From positions 8,815,321 to 8,879,320 of the forward strand of contig NC_044577.1 in the NCBI RefSeq assembly GCF_901933205.1: a DNA stretch of 64,000 bases. Reading direction: 5' to 3'. The translations under genes and the position numbers were made by a program. The notes under the pieces are model-generated. The model worked only from the letters and a program-made list of their open reading frames with translations. It was not told where the DNA came from and made no database searches. Within the stretch, counting starts at the first letter, position 1. The number at the start of each line of letters is the position of its first letter. Positions 11,450 to 25,203 of the stretch are shown one piece after another. The DNA comes from Camarhynchus parvulus. Taxonomy: Eukaryota; Chordata; Aves; Passeriformes; Thraupidae.

Positions 11450-12060
11450 GGGACTGCAGCTTTTCCCTGAGATAACCTGAGATCAGGACAGGCTTCCCAG
11501 AACCTGGCTTTGGGACCAGTAAGGCACAGAGCTGCAGAGGACCAGGCAGAGGTACCACAAAGCACCCTGAGCTGCACAGAGCAGGTCCAGCCTGTGCTCA
11601 GCTTCCCTTCCCCTCAGCCTGCTCTGAAAAGCAGCTCCAGTGGCCCGCTACCCTTTCCTCCCATGTGATCTTTTGGGAAAAAAAGCCATTTGAGTGCACC
11701 AAAAGAAGCCACCAGCTGTCCCTAACTACTTCCAGCAGGACTGGCAATTCCAGGGTTTGAGTGTTTCCCTCTGTTTTGCCCTCTGCTTGAGCAGTCCTGG
11801 GAGTCCTGGCTGTCCTTTACTCAACCACAGTCAGTTAAGAAGTTCTTTCTTTTTAAAGATGCTAAAACTCGAGAGCCAGGAGAAAATAAACAAAACTCTT
11901 GATTCCCCTGCAAGGACTCAGGTGGGTTTCTGGGTCCCTGCTGAGGAGGTGCAGCAGCACCAGGACAACACAGCCCAAGCCCAGCAGGCATAAAAAACCC
12001 TGGAGCCTACAGAGTGAGGAGCAGGAAGCAGAGGACTGCTCCTGTTCCAGAGGGCTAGCT
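11450..12060. other. GC-richer block with a TATA-like site
   Basis: A 600-bp stretch visibly richer in G and C than its AT-rich neighbours, mostly CTG/CAG-like and CCAG words with few CpGs. Near its right end GGCATAAAAAACCC (about 11988-12001) resembles a TATA box on the plus strand. The 99-codon frame at 11694-11993 has no recognisable domain. The block could be an eroded LTR, a weak promoter or simply a local composition shift; no TG...CA ends with matching flanking duplications were found. Confidence 0.3.
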
Positions 12061-15000
12061 CATGTTGCTTAAAGACTAACACAGCATAGCTCAGGGTCCG
12101 TGTTTATCCAACATTTTCAAATTCCTCAAACAAACAAAAATCTTGCAGCTGGGGTGCCAGCCCACTTCGCAAGCAAATGCAAACTCCTCAGAAAATACTT
12201 GTGAAATAACAAGAAATACTGGGATTTTTTTGTAATTCCACGTGTTTTGGAAGTAAGAATTGTGCAGAAAACTGACACTTCAAGGAAAAAGAAAAACCAC
12301 AGAAACAAAACAATGATAACGATTACAACTGATACCCAGTGTTTCCATTCCAGCTCCATCCATAGCCTGTCCTTATTCTACTACACAAGGGGAAACATCC
12401 TGCCACTAAAATGTATTTAGACTGTCTAATACATGAAACCAGTGCAAATTTACCCACCAATACAGGAGAATCTTCTGTCAGGAGACAGAAAACATTGTTA
12501 AGCAAGGAATCCTGCTGAAATACCTATTTTCCTAAAAGACAGGACTGTATTGGATGCTGTTGAGTGGACAGTGGAAATAGCACCCAGGGTTAATTAGCAA
12601 CTTTCTCTAGAGAAGAGAAGATTATCAGCAGCACAGAGAATAGATAACTACTTCCTTTGGTAACAGCTGTGGCACTAATGCTCTCAGAAGGTTGGCAAAC
12701 AACCCTCCATCAAATATTCATGCCAAATGCTCATCTGTGTGCATGACAGGTGTAACTAACCTGTCCAGCTTCTAATTCTTGCCATATTTGCATTTGTGAT
12801 TCTCAATTACGTAGTTCCTTGAAACACTCCCCTGTGAATTCAGCCAGTGCCAAAGAACTGGAAGATAGTCACATTCTCTTGCACTGCAATAACAAATTAT
12901 TATTTGATTTTTAAGAAATTGGGAGATCCTAGAGGTATTTTGCTCATTAAGAAAAGCCCCAGTAACAGATATAGGGTATACATGTATAGGACACAGTCAC
13001 ACCATTTTTCTGCTGAAGCATTAGTGAAAAGAAATGCAAGAGTAAGCACCTGAATTACACAAAAGGATGATAGGTACAGGCTGAGGAATGGCTCATGGCT
13101 GAAACACTGATTAAATTTCTAATGTTTATACTTCCTAGCCTATCCTTCCCTCTGAGCCCCAGCTCATCTCCAGATCACCCTCCTGTGCCCAGCAGTACCA
13201 GGGCTGAGCAGGTCACTGGGGCTCACTGTTGACACAACTCACAGAGCTACCTAACAGTTCCTTTTTGGCTGCACCCTGAGCTGATAAAAACATTGCAGAG
13301 CATCCCTTCTCAGAGCTGATGCATAAACCTCTTTTTAACACACAGATATTTTCAGAATGATTAAGAGGCAAACAGACCTAACAGCTTTTATGTTGGATTT
13401 AACTGAGATAAATAAAGTTGTAGCCAATTTCAGTTATATTAACTTTTCTTAGGTCTGGGGTTTGGTTTTTTTCATATTTACCTAATTAAGCATAAAGTCT
13501 TCATCAAAAATTTTTGTTTCGTTGGGTTTTCTTATTAATTCCTTTTCAGAAAAGATTGTTTAGCAAATGCATACAGGCAAAGCAAGAAGTCCAGTGGTCA
13601 AACTCCATTCACAGTCAGGTAGTTCTTGGTTTAAGAGAGCAGAGCTGATGTTGTGGCTGATGCGGAGATGACACGTGGATGTGCAGACATATACACAGAA
13701 GCAGAAAATCTGAACTGAAGCCTGCATTGAACCCAGAGCACCCAAAGCAAGAGCAATTTAAAATGTGGTGCTTTTCCATCAGCCAGCTCCCAGTGACAAA
13801 ACAAGGCTGACTCCATTGCTTTCTGACTTGTAACATTTCTGCTCAGAGCTTCCTGTGGAAAATGACCCGCCTGGGTGGGTTCCTCTTGGGAACAAATCAT
13901 GGAAGGAGGTGAAAGATCTATAATTATACTTTCTTCTAATTGTTTATGATGCTCAAGTCAAACTGCACCTCTTAAGAAAGGAATTTAGGAGTTTCACAGT
14001 CTTTGAGGGATTACACTCTATTGAATATCAAATAGCAAGCCTAAAATTTTCTTCACGTGTTCCAGGGCCACAGCAGCCAAGCTTAAAAAGGCTCAAAACT
14101 TATTTTCAAAACAGGGTTTTCTTTGCAGGTGGTTGGATAGTTTTTTTTTTCACCTCTTTGAGATTTTTTTTTAATGCAAGAAAAGAGAAGAGTATATTTG
14201 ATGTGTTTCCTTCTTACTACTGTTCTGGAATTGAGAATATCAAGAAACTAAGCTTGAGTGATTGGAGAATATCTGCAGCAAGTTTAGTCTGGGAGAAAAA
14301 GCAATTTGTTCCTGTACAAAAAAATATAGGTCACATGAAAAACACTTCAGAAGGACAGCAGCAGGCACTTGGAAAAGCACTTTACGTTTCTTGTATAAGA
14401 TATGTGGAAGGGGAGAATGAAAAAGTAAATAAATGTTACTAATATTGGCATACTCTGATAGAAGGAAAAACAAGCCAGAGATACGATGAAATCAATCAAA
14501 AAATAATTCAATTATTGAGAAAATAATTCCATTTAACTGGCATAGTATGCACTCAAGATGCCATATTACAAAGTCCAACACATTCCTGGGTAAATTAAAT
14601 GGTCATCACATATCATAAATCTGCTTTTTAAATCTTGAACATATTTGAAGTTCTTTTAAATCTAAATCCTTTAAATTTACAGTAACTCATCTGGAGATTG
14701 TTACACTATCTGTTACTACACCAGTTAATTAACATATATTATCAGGTATCAAATTTGATCTGTGCAGAATTCCAGAATTGAGTTTTTCCTTTGAAACACA
14801 CTTTTTGTGAACACTTTTTCCACAATTATCAACAGAACTCCTCAAGAGCAGAAAATGCATTTTAACTATATATTGCATGGTTTATATTTTCTTGATCTTA
14901 GACAAAGCACTTCAACTTGCTCATTTCTAGAGGACAGGTAAACAAATTAAAAGCCTAAGTAAATTATTTCAATCCTACAATTTAAATGTCCAAACCCTCC

Positions 15001-16545
15001 AGTTTATCAGGGTATGTAAAAAGCAATAATGAATAAATCTGCCTTAATCACAACGTAGTCTACTCTTACTTCGCTTGGCATTTCCTGCTGTCTTTTTTGC
15101 CATGTGAATTTTGAAAGGAATAATTATGCTTTTGTACTATCAGGAAACTGGCAATATGTAAAATTTCCTTGTATGCACCAGAGTCCAGGAATGTCACAGG
15201 CACAAAGCACTGTGGGCACCCAAACTGTCCTTGTGTTCCATGTCTCATTTAGAAACCTAAGTTTCAATTAAGAGCGAGGTATTTTCTACCCTGTAACAAT
15301 CTGCTTCATTAATCTTTGACCCTGTACACCCAAACTGTCAGTTGCTGAGTGAGCTGCCTGCAGTACCATTCCAATACGAATTTAATTCCTATGGTGGCTG
15401 TTGGCTCCTTTGCAGTCTCAAATAGTTGCTCTGATTTGTTTTTCCAAACAACAAATGTAATTTTGAACTTCAGATGCCTTGCTAATAGACACCTAAAGCT
15501 CATTCATAGCTTAGCAATATGTTATATTCATTAAAATATCCACATTTTTTTCACAAGTTTTAACATTATGCACTACTTCAACACACTAAGCAGCAAGTAA
15601 AAATTCAAACCTAAGGGCTGAACCCACCTTTGCTACCTTGTGCTTATCCAGTCACAATTCTCATTCATAAATTACCTCCTACCTTCAAATATTAAATGAA
15701 TGTACACAACCTTCTCTTACATATTTCTTTTCTGGCTCATCAAAACCCACTGGTGCTATTTACAGACCAAGAAAAGAACTAAATCCATAGCCGTCCTCCA
15801 GTAATTCTGCCACAACAAAGCATATGAGAAACAGATTCTAAGAGCACTGCACACAGTAAATTAAGATGTTTACTTTCAGGAGATTCATTTTAAAGATGGA
15901 TCCCACCCAAACACAAAAAATAGGTATCTCCGGCAACATGCAATGTAAAGTTTACTTTTCATAAATTCTCCACTTCCTAAGTCTGTCGGATTTATTACTG
16001 AAAATCTAGTTTGCTTGAGAAATTTTAAGTTCTCAAAACTGAAGAAATTTCCCAGAAAACTTCCCTAGTAAAACCAAATTCATTGTGGAAAGACTGCAAT
16101 TTGGTAATGGCAGCTGATCCAAAATTTTACCTGCTCTCCCCATGCCTAATTGCTTATAAAGATTACAGAAGATATCTGGGTTTGCTGACGTTTCATACAA
16201 TAATATGTAATAAAAAATAATTACATTTTCAGAGGGAAATGAAACACAATCTTGTGCTAAAAGCACAGTTCTGCAAACAACAGCAAAAATTAACAGTAGA
16301 TGTTAGAGAATAGTTTTATTTTTCTTCTAAAGAAAAATGTTATAGCACAGAAATTTAAAAGTCTAATGCAAGTCTAAATCCAAAACTCTAACCTAAGCTA
16401 TTTTATTATAGTTTCTAATTAAACTATCCCCTCGTGAACCTACTAGCACAAAGAATTTTTAATGCCAAAATGCTGATTTTAAGAAAAAAATGTATTGTTT
16501 ATATTTCTTCTTCACAGGTGGAATCAAGCACTGAAGTGCACTGCT

Positions 16546-16563
16546 AGCTGTTTATAAACAGCT
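16546..16563. repeat. 18-bp perfect palindrome
   Basis: AGCTGTTTATAAACAGCT reads the same on both strands. It sits inside a looser inverted arrangement (GCACTGCTAGC on the left near 16538, GCTAGTGC on the right near 16579). Confidence 0.8.
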
Positions 16564-19500
16564 TTTGTTCAAACAAGCTAGTGCTGCAAATATTTTAATC
16601 ACAGGTTGTAAAAGCAGGGAGAAAAAGCAAGTTTTGTGGTGAACAAAGCAGCCTGTCACACTATTGTGCCCCGAAGGCAAACAGAATGCTAGATGCTTTA
16701 TCAAATAAAATAAAAACAGCTTGTACCTTTTTTACGTTAATTGGCTCATGATTGAACTTTAATAAACCCACCACCTCTCTTTAAAAAGTTCCCTTCCAAT
16801 TCTTAAGTCTTATCTTTTTATTTGAAATTTCCTTAGTTAAAAGAATTCCAGAACCAACTCTGTGCAGTCGCAGGCTTTTATTGCCTTTCAGTGCTTTATT
16901 CTATTTCAAAGCATTTCAAGCCAGCATGCACACTCTTGCTCAAAATATTTTGTTGTAATGTTCCTCATGTTCTTATTTATCTTCTCAACTGGCTCTTAGG
17001 TATGTTTTTATTTTCACAGCTTGCTCATCCAAAGGTGTATTATTTAAATGTCCTCTAAGACAGGAATAACTATTTTGAACACAATACAAAAGGAAAACAA
17101 GAAACCAGCGCAAAGCACACATTTAAAATCACACTTGCTCCAAAATTGCCTCTTTCTTGTCAACAGCTGGCACATTCAGACAACCAAAGTTATCCAGTAC
17201 ATAAACTTCTAAAGCTACATCAGTTGAAATGCCTAATTTCTGTTTAGCTTCAGATTCATCCATTATGAGGGAAAAAAAATCCCTTATCTGTTTCTCACTG
17301 TAAGTCAATTTCCTGAACTAAACAGCTGGGAAATAAAAACACAGGTAGTCAAAACAGAGCAAGTAACAGAAATTAACTTCCACATGAACTCTAGAAAAGC
17401 AGTACGCTTATTCAGCATGGTCATAATTAGTGAAATGGCTGAGGAAAGAAGGGGTTTTGCAAAAACTCACACACTTCTGAAATATGATATTGTAGCAGCT
17501 GTGGATAATAAAAGTTGTATTTAATCTCTGCAGCTATATTGCATTAACACTATTGAATCTTCAATGCACAGAGAAATTTTATGGAGCTTTCAAATTCAAT
17601 CCTATCACTGTTGACAAGACCAACCACCACAATTACAGTGTCTTTAAGATAAACTATTAAAAATCATTTATTCACTGGAAGATCAGGTAAAATTTCATCT
17701 CCTGTGTGAAGAAATGCATGCTTACTTCCATAATATTTTCTTTCTTTTGCAGAATTTCAGGAGAGTCACAGGGAGTGAGGAAGGGTTATGGAAAAGCCTG
17801 GGAACAGCTTTCCTCAAGCCTCAAAAGGTTCCATATCCAACCCTATTTTTTTGCGCTGGGTAATATTTGTCTGGCTTCCACACATCTTCCCTACTACTCC
17901 CTTTTATGAGGCACTTGACAGTTGTGTGAATTATCCCTTTATTTTTACAGTTCTGGTATGTACTTAGCAAAATTAGATGCCATTAGGTTTATAACATCAC
18001 AATATACTTAGCCTGCAGATTGTAACTCTTATTACTGATTGCAATGAACAAGGAAATCAAGTTTCCTTGCAGGCCCACGACTTTGTATTTCCTTATCTCA
18101 GAATTCCTACATGTCTACCAGAATCCAAGTCATTTTTAAAAGTAGGTGTCATGGTCTGAATTTGAAATCCTGTGTCAGAAATTCTCAGGTCCCTGTGATG
18201 GGATGTGTGGCTACAGCAGAATTAAATCCAGCAAGTTCACACAGCCCTGGATTATTTTAAGACAGAGATAATGAGACAAATAATAAAATAACTTAGTTAT
18301 GTTGTTTGTTGAACAGGCCTTTAAAATCAGGTAAGTTTGGCACCATATGAGTTAATAGCAAAGTTTCCTCCCCATTTGAGTGCTGATTTTTCTGTACAGA
18401 GTATGAAGCCATTGCACTCCCATGGTTTAATATTGGGAAAAAATAGGCACTTTTGGACCTATATAATTATTACTTATTTATGCATCTTCCTCACACTTTG
18501 AAAGAAAAAAGACATTTCCTGAAGGTAGCATTTAATGTCAGTAATCAGCAACCACTCATGGTTCCAAGACTAGCAATTCAAATTCTGCAGAAATAAACAA
18601 AACAGCTCTGTCACAGAAACACTTAAAATAGCTTTTCCTCTAATTTTAAACCAATGCAAGCCTTACATGGGTGAGAGTTTGGATCATCACAATGGGAACA
18701 CATTCATCTGCACTCCACAATTATGCATCAGACAACCAAAGTAAATATATAACAAGTTGAGTAAACTGACAAAAAACTTAATCATAAAAAGTAAAGCAAC
18801 TGCTTTTCAAACACCACCTTGCGTAAAAAATGGTCTGCACCTTCACATATTTGTTTTTTGCTCTGAAATACACGCAATAACAATATTCCATTCTAAACCC
18901 GTTGTAGTCAACAAGGGAACTGTCAACGTATCACAATGACCACTTAGGAATTACTTGTTGGTTAATCCCAAATTGATGGTGGGGAGTTGATAAAAAATCC
19001 TGTCCAAAATAATTTTTAAATAACAGTCACAACACAGCTGGCCATATGTTAAGCTGTGTTTATTCTCCATTCTATATTTGATCCCTCACTGTTATTTGAA
19101 TTTTTCTGTTAATCCCCAGCTCAATGGTGGCTGAAGGATCCAGTGTGCAGAGTTTGAAGAACCAGTTTCTAAGGTGATATAACTTACTAATTTCTGCAGT
19201 TTTGGCTTATGACTATAACTGCTATATGGGGGATTTTTTTTCCCTGCATAAAAACATTTCCGTGCTTGTTCTCTCCAATAAAGTTTATGTCATCTTGTTC
19301 ATAAAATGACTCTCATGTCAAAAAGCTTGCTGGCATTAGTTAATTTTTCTTCCATTAAAATTGCTTCCAAACTTCATTAGAGTGATATTTGTTGTGCACA
19401 TCAACAGCAAATTATTTTAATAATTCAGTTAAGATTTTGCATTGTCTATTTAAATTCTTCAGTATTTCCTCAATATTAAAGAAAAAAAGATTCAATGCTG

Positions 19501-19780
19501 TCATTACTCTGTCTGTCCCAGAATAGTTGGCACTCAAATGCTTTGTCAGCCCAGAGACAGATTTACTGAATTCAGCTAAACTGGAGACTATTAAATCCCC
19601 AAACATTAATCCTCTTTATTCAACAAGGGGTTTAGAATGAAACATAAATACCCTTGTTCAAAAAGTAGTGTATGGAGTTCAAGTATGACAGAGCACATTG
19701 CAGACCATTAGAGTAATTATTTAAAAGGCAAAAACCAAAGTTAAATGGTGAAGCTTTAGCTGCCTGGGCCCCTGCACAGC

Positions 19781-20031
19781 ACAGAAGCACAGAATGGTTC
19801 AGGTTAACAGAGATGTTCGGTGGTTTCTAGAGTAAGGTCCAGCTAGAGCAGAATGCCAGGAATTCTGCCCAGTGGATATCCTGCAAGGATGGATATTCAC
19901 CACCTCTCTGGGGAGTTTGTTCCAGAGTTGATCACCCTTGGGGTGAAAAAAACTTTCAGCGTATTCTGATGGGATTTCCCATTTTTTTGATGAATGGAAG
20001 TTGCCTGTAAGATCCTGGCTCAGTCTTCTAT
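19781..20031 (-). mobile_element. Old CR1 LINE 3' fragment, minus strand
   Basis: Reads as a diverged CR1 tail in reverse. ACAGAAGCACAGAATGGTTC comes first (the CR1 3' end), then CACCTCTCTGGGGAGTTTGTTCC, a GGGGTGAAAAAAACTTTC block and GATCCTGGCTCAGTCTTCT, all in the order expected of the CR1 complement. Divergence and small gaps indicate an old insertion. Its 5' limit is unclear and may run into the GC-richer stretch that follows. Confidence 0.8.
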
Positions 20032-21342
20032 CATCCCATGTCTGCCTTTCTTAGTCTCAGGAAACTGCTCCAACCTCCAGACCTTCCAAAGCCCTTCCAA
20101 GACCATGATCCACCTCTCAGCACTCTCAGGTGGGCTGTAACTCAGCCTTGCTATCCCTGTGTCTCTTGGCAAACCCTTGGCTCTCTCCTCTGGGCAGCAG
20201 GCACAGCTGCACTGCCCAAAGAGCCTGAGTCCATCCATGGCAGCACAAGCTCCTTATTTTGTAATCAGAGCTCCGCAACTCTGCATATGCTCCCAGTTCC
20301 CTTGGCTTCCTCAAGGAATGCTCCACAAGCTCCCTCTCAGGCTGTCTCCCAACTGTGGCTCCTCTCCTAGCATGCCAGTGGCATGGCTGATTTTATTCTG
20401 GTCTCTAAATCAGGAAGTTTGTTTCCTTTTTCTTTCCAAGACGTATAAGGCTTCTAAATTAATGAGTTGTATGAAGTACTCTGGAGGAGAATGCTAAAGA
20501 AGCAGAATGTCAGGGATATTTCATCCGTAAATGCCTACTAATGTTAATGTTGGACTACATTTCCACCACCCTAAAGTATCTGTTACAAACTGTCCCAGTA
20601 TTTCCAGACTGAAGCAACAGAGAATTCTTGGTCAATGCAGAAATACTGCAGAACTAATTCATTAGTTTGAGAAATAATATGGCAGTGTGTTTAAGCTATT
20701 CAGTAAAGAGTTATCAAAAAAAAGGGCAATAGGTTCATTAACATGCAAAACCATGAGAAAATGGAAGTATATCCTTGACTCAGAGAGTCAAGTGCTAGTC
20801 AAGTTACACTTGACCTGTAGTGATTTATACCCACACATGTATAGATGGAAAAAATAATCTGAGAAAGGAAGAAAGTGGTTTAGCAAATTGCGTGATTTCA
20901 GCGATTGCTGATAAACCTCTATGTGCAACTGATGGAAAAGCTGTTTAATATCACTGAAGCTAGTGGAGCTCTGCTGATGTATCCCTCAGAAATGTCAGAT
21001 TTACCCACTGTCATCTACCCCTCACCAAGATGCTGCTTTCTTTTGCCATCATGCCTGGAAATGATTCAGTTCCCTTAATTACCTATCTGAACCTGACAAG
21101 AATCATTTAAAGAGCTTGTTTAACAACTGAACCCAGAGTCTCCAATATTTATTAACAGAACCAGAGCACAGTCTTATTTTGTCCAATCAATAACAGTTTG
21201 AAATATTAGAGCTCAATGAACCACAGCACCACATACCTTGCTCACTACTGTATTGTAGCCTAGCAAATCTTAAATATCATGTTTGCTGCATTTTAAGCAT
21301 ATATTTAACATGAATATTCTGTCAGCTTTTAGGTCTCTGGAT

Positions 21343-21382
21343 GTACAAAATAAATGAAGTACAAAATAAATAAATAAATAAA
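21343..21382. repeat. Short duplication grading into (TAAA)n
   Basis: GTACAAAATAAAT occurs at 21343-21355 and again at 21359-21371, where it continues into five TAAA units. This suggests slippage from one duplicated seed. Confidence 0.75.
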
Positions 21383-24131
21383 GCTGATTGATCAAAAGCC
21401 CATTGTTACCACTTTCTCCTAATGGTAACCATCCCACCAAAGATAAATCCTTTTTCTGAACATCACTACTCAAATTATAAACACTAAAAAGATAAAGCAG
21501 TGAAAACCCTATCTAGTGTCACCCAAAAAAAAGAGAACAATCCATTTGAAACTGAACCATCTTATGCAACTGAAAGGTTCACAGCCAAGACAAATTCAAC
21601 TTCTCAAAATGCAAGTTTGTTGCTGCTAGTAAGGATAGTTGACAGTCACATGAAGTTTGGAAATTTAGAAGTGTTTTGCTCCTTGAAGCAGTTTATCCGT
21701 TACTCTATTGTATTTGTTCCAAAACACAATATATTACTGGATTACATTGCTGCATTTCCCCTCCAACTCTCTGGGGGAAAAGCCAGGCCCTTTTGAAATG
21801 GAGATGAGAGCCACAGTGAAGAGCTGCTACAAGAATATTTTGCTAAGTGACATCCCTGATACTTACTACAGCAGTGTGCAACTTTATTGTGCAACCACAG
21901 CATTAATGAGATGTGACCAAGGCCTGGGAGCATTTGGTTATGAATATATATTAACAAAGTTTCAAGGCAGAATGATTCTTATATCCTATTTTATACTCCC
22001 AGCAGTTCTTGCTGGTAGAAATGAAGTTGAACCGTCTTTGGTGAGGAACTTGAAATATTTAAGAAATAACCCATGAGAAATTAAAATGCAATTATTAAAA
22101 AAAAAATAGATGACCACTAGAACTGAATATAGTGGGACCATGGCACCTTAAATCCTATTAGCAGCCCTTACTGGTCAAGAAGGCTGATTTTTCCTTCGTT
22201 GCTATAGAACTGTGGTTCTGCAGTCAGTGAGGAAGATATTTGGATGGGTGGATCAAACAGTCTTAAATATTTGTGTTTCACTCGAGAGTATCTCAGGGTT
22301 TAATTCTAAAGAGTAACAGGGGAAAGAAACAAAGAAGTTGTTGTAGGTCTGCCATTCATTTCATGATTTCCCAGGGCAAACTAGTGCAAATTTGTTCATA
22401 TATATCATCACCACACACAATGGTGGAATGAAAAAGATCGAGACAGAAAGAGCTGGCCACACTGAAAATACACAAGGTAGAAAACCTGTTATGCATAGGA
22501 GTTAAAATTTGAACTAAATATAATGGAAGTTTATAAAAATACAACATAATGCTTCACAGGACTATACACAGAACTTTACCTATGGTCCAGTTGCCTAAAA
22601 TTTCAATTTGGTTTGTGTCATACATTCACAAGCCAAAATAACATAATTTATCCATTTGGTAAACCCAGTAAAAGTATTTTTAGAAACATGATTTCTGAAT
22701 GCTCTTCTTCATCCAGCTCCTAAACTCCTTTCCAACTTGCTGTTCAGATATGAACTTCCATTCCCTAATTTCTAGGTGAGAGTTTAGGGGTTTTCTCCTC
22801 TCTTCCCCTCTTGAACTCTGAGTATGTTTTGCAGATGTTACGGTATTACCATTGGTTGAAAATGAATAATATAAAATTAATATGATGCTCACGAAAGACG
22901 ACAGCTAAACAGCACCAGAAACCAAACTTGGAGCAACTGAGGAATAGCTGCACTGCTATCTGTGCCAGTTGTCTTTTGAAGCCTGTTTGGGATTTATGAA
23001 TTGTTTTCTATCTATTCTCTGAGGTTTTCCTGGATGCTGTACTCTCTGCTTTATTCCACAGATGGAACCTATTAACTTCAAAGGTATGTCAAGTGAGCCA
23101 TCCTGCAAACTAGTAAAAAATGCTTGTGCATCTGAAAATTCACATATAGAAATCCTTTATTTCATCTTCTGAGATTCTCAGTAAAACATCGAGTTGCAGC
23201 CAATAGATTTTATTTTTTCTTATCTCAGCATTTCCAGCAAATTGGGACACCAGCTCCATTTCCACAGGAAACACCAAAACATTGGCATCTACTTTTCTCC
23301 AATATATCTGAATCTAAAAAGCTGCTTCTGTGGGATTCTAGGACAAAAGTTTCCTTTACTATTCAGCTATCGTTTCCTGTTGTGCAACTGCTACTTTCAG
23401 AATTTATCAACCCTAGAAATAACTCCTGTGCAGCCACACTGTCATGCCTTCATTCCATTTCATAACCGGTTCCCTGGTTTTATCCCATTAGAATTTGGGG
23501 GAGATAATCAAATTTCCAAACCAAATGGGATTAATATTCAGCCTCCCTTCTCTTTGAATAGGCACAGCATCAAGAGATGGGTGGACAGCAGATTATGGCA
23601 GAAAGGTGCACATTTATTAGAACGGGAGGTTTACAAACCATTGCCAGTCATAGTGCAAGAATGGGAAGCTCTGACTTGCCCCCAAAAAGGGCAGGTTTTG
23701 GAGCAGCCTGGTGAGAGTGACTTGCTGAATCACAAACATTTGCTCCTAGCTCTTTTTTTTTGAGAGAAATATAAACTCAACACCAAACACCTGATTCACT
23801 GTAACTTCCACCCTTTTTACTCAGCATACCCTCCCCTACATCCTTTGTTTTCCACAATATTTTTCCTAAGATGTCTTGCATCCGTTTCTCCTACGTCTAC
23901 CGTGACAATTTTCATTCGTCACTTTTGCTGTCACATCATCACACAACCCCTTAGCTCACGTTTTTAAAGAAAAATAAGGTTTTATCCAGGCTGTTTTTAA
24001 GACAAGCTGCAGGAATTTTCTTCCCTGGCTTATTTGTGACTATCACATAATAGCTATGCACAGCAGGATGCAGTGTCTCTGAAGAACAGGTATAAAAATA
24101 AATGATTGCTCCTCCTTAGCAAAGCTACTTA

Positions 24132-24171
24132 GAGAAATCTCAGGCTTGAATCCCAACATCTGAGATTTCTC
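24132..24171. repeat. 12-bp perfect inverted repeat, 16-nt spacer
   Basis: GAGAAATCTCAG (24132-24143) and CTGAGATTTCTC (24160-24171) are exact reverse complements. No transposon ends or flanking duplications were seen. Confidence 0.8.
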
Positions 24172-25179
24172 CTCTTTTGATTCTATTTTTGTTACTGCTA
24201 ACAGTCTATTTTATGAAAATACACAGTGTTAAAGAACAAAAGCAACTGGTCAAACAGACAAAAATCCTGTGATGGCTTGAGTAATAAGTCAAGAAATCCG
24301 CTATTCATCTAGTTTGAAATGAGGAACTTGGTGACTGGCAGGGCAGATCCAGGTGAGGAGGCTGCAGTCAGAGAGATGCTTATTTTCCAGCCCTGGGTAA
24401 AAACAGAAGGCAGCAGGAGAGCTTTGCTTCCCAAAGCAAAGTACCTCCATGGAAAAAATAAAAAAGTCTAAAAAGGAAAACAGGGACTCCCTGAGGCAAT
24501 GAATGGGTGAGTAACCTGGGCATGTTTGACAGGAAGAGAGTATTCTCTCAGATGGAGATGACAGTGAAGGATGAAATCTCAATGGGGCTGAACCCAAAGC
24601 AAAAATCATGAAAAATAAGAACTGATCAGACAAAACCCCAAGTATTTACCAGCCCTTGGTGAGCACAAGTGGCCAGCAAGCTCACACACCCAGAAACGCA
24701 GCACACCACAAGGCACTAGAAGTGCAGTAGGAGGTAGCAAAGCCACCCATGCAGCTCAGAAACTGTGCATGACAGGACACAAAAATAGTGATGTATGCTA
24801 TGAAATGCAAGCAAGCAAGCTTTTAACACAACATCTAAAGGATTAATAGAAAAATGACAATAAATGGCACAGCTCAGAAACATTTCACATTGAGAGAGGC
24901 ATTGTCATCTGGAGGGAGGGTGATCAGGCGTGAAAAAAAACCAAAATCTAGCCAGGCTCTGGCTATGTGATTTTATTTTTCGTAAATGGTAACACCTAAA
25001 TCAGAGAACTGCACCTATCTGTGTTGTCATGCCTGATTAAAAAAATACAGCATGTGATGCATGAAAGGAAGACAATGGTATCTGCAGTCTAAAGGAATCT
25101 TTCAAACCACTCCTTGTGGGCAAGAAATCTGAGAGTCTGTTGGAACCAGCACAAGCACAGCTACCAAGTGAAATGGCTG

Positions 25180-25203
25180 TAGCTGCTGTAATTACAGCAG
25201 CTA
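25180..25203. repeat. 24-bp perfect palindrome without spacer
   Basis: The arm TAGCTGCTGTAA is followed directly by its exact reverse complement TTACAGCAGCTA, with AATT at the centre. It lies where two antiparallel short open frames overlap (25037-25258 minus and 25116-25385 plus); the frames themselves are not convincing genes. Confidence 0.9.

Larger units (their letters stand above)
9704..19780. other. AT-rich unique non-coding DNA
   Basis: About 10 kb without a recognised gene. Open frames are all below 115 codons, on both strands and overlapping. Landmarks are the GC-richer block at 11450-12060 and a perfect palindrome at 16546-16563. The rest is AT-rich with short T and A runs (for example 14142-14150). 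No RNA gene or repeat family was recognised. Confidence 0.6.

Noticed and set aside
18138..18200. LTR-like start (GTGTCATGGTCTGAA)
   Set aside because: Resembles the first bases of some bird LTRs, but no matching end, polyadenylation region or flanking duplication was found.
23194..23763. Longest open frame, 189 codons, plus strand
   Set aside because: It begins at TTG and contains no ATG anywhere. It has no recognisable domain and no clear splice borders. A stretch of this length is somewhat unlikely by chance, but nothing else supports a gene.
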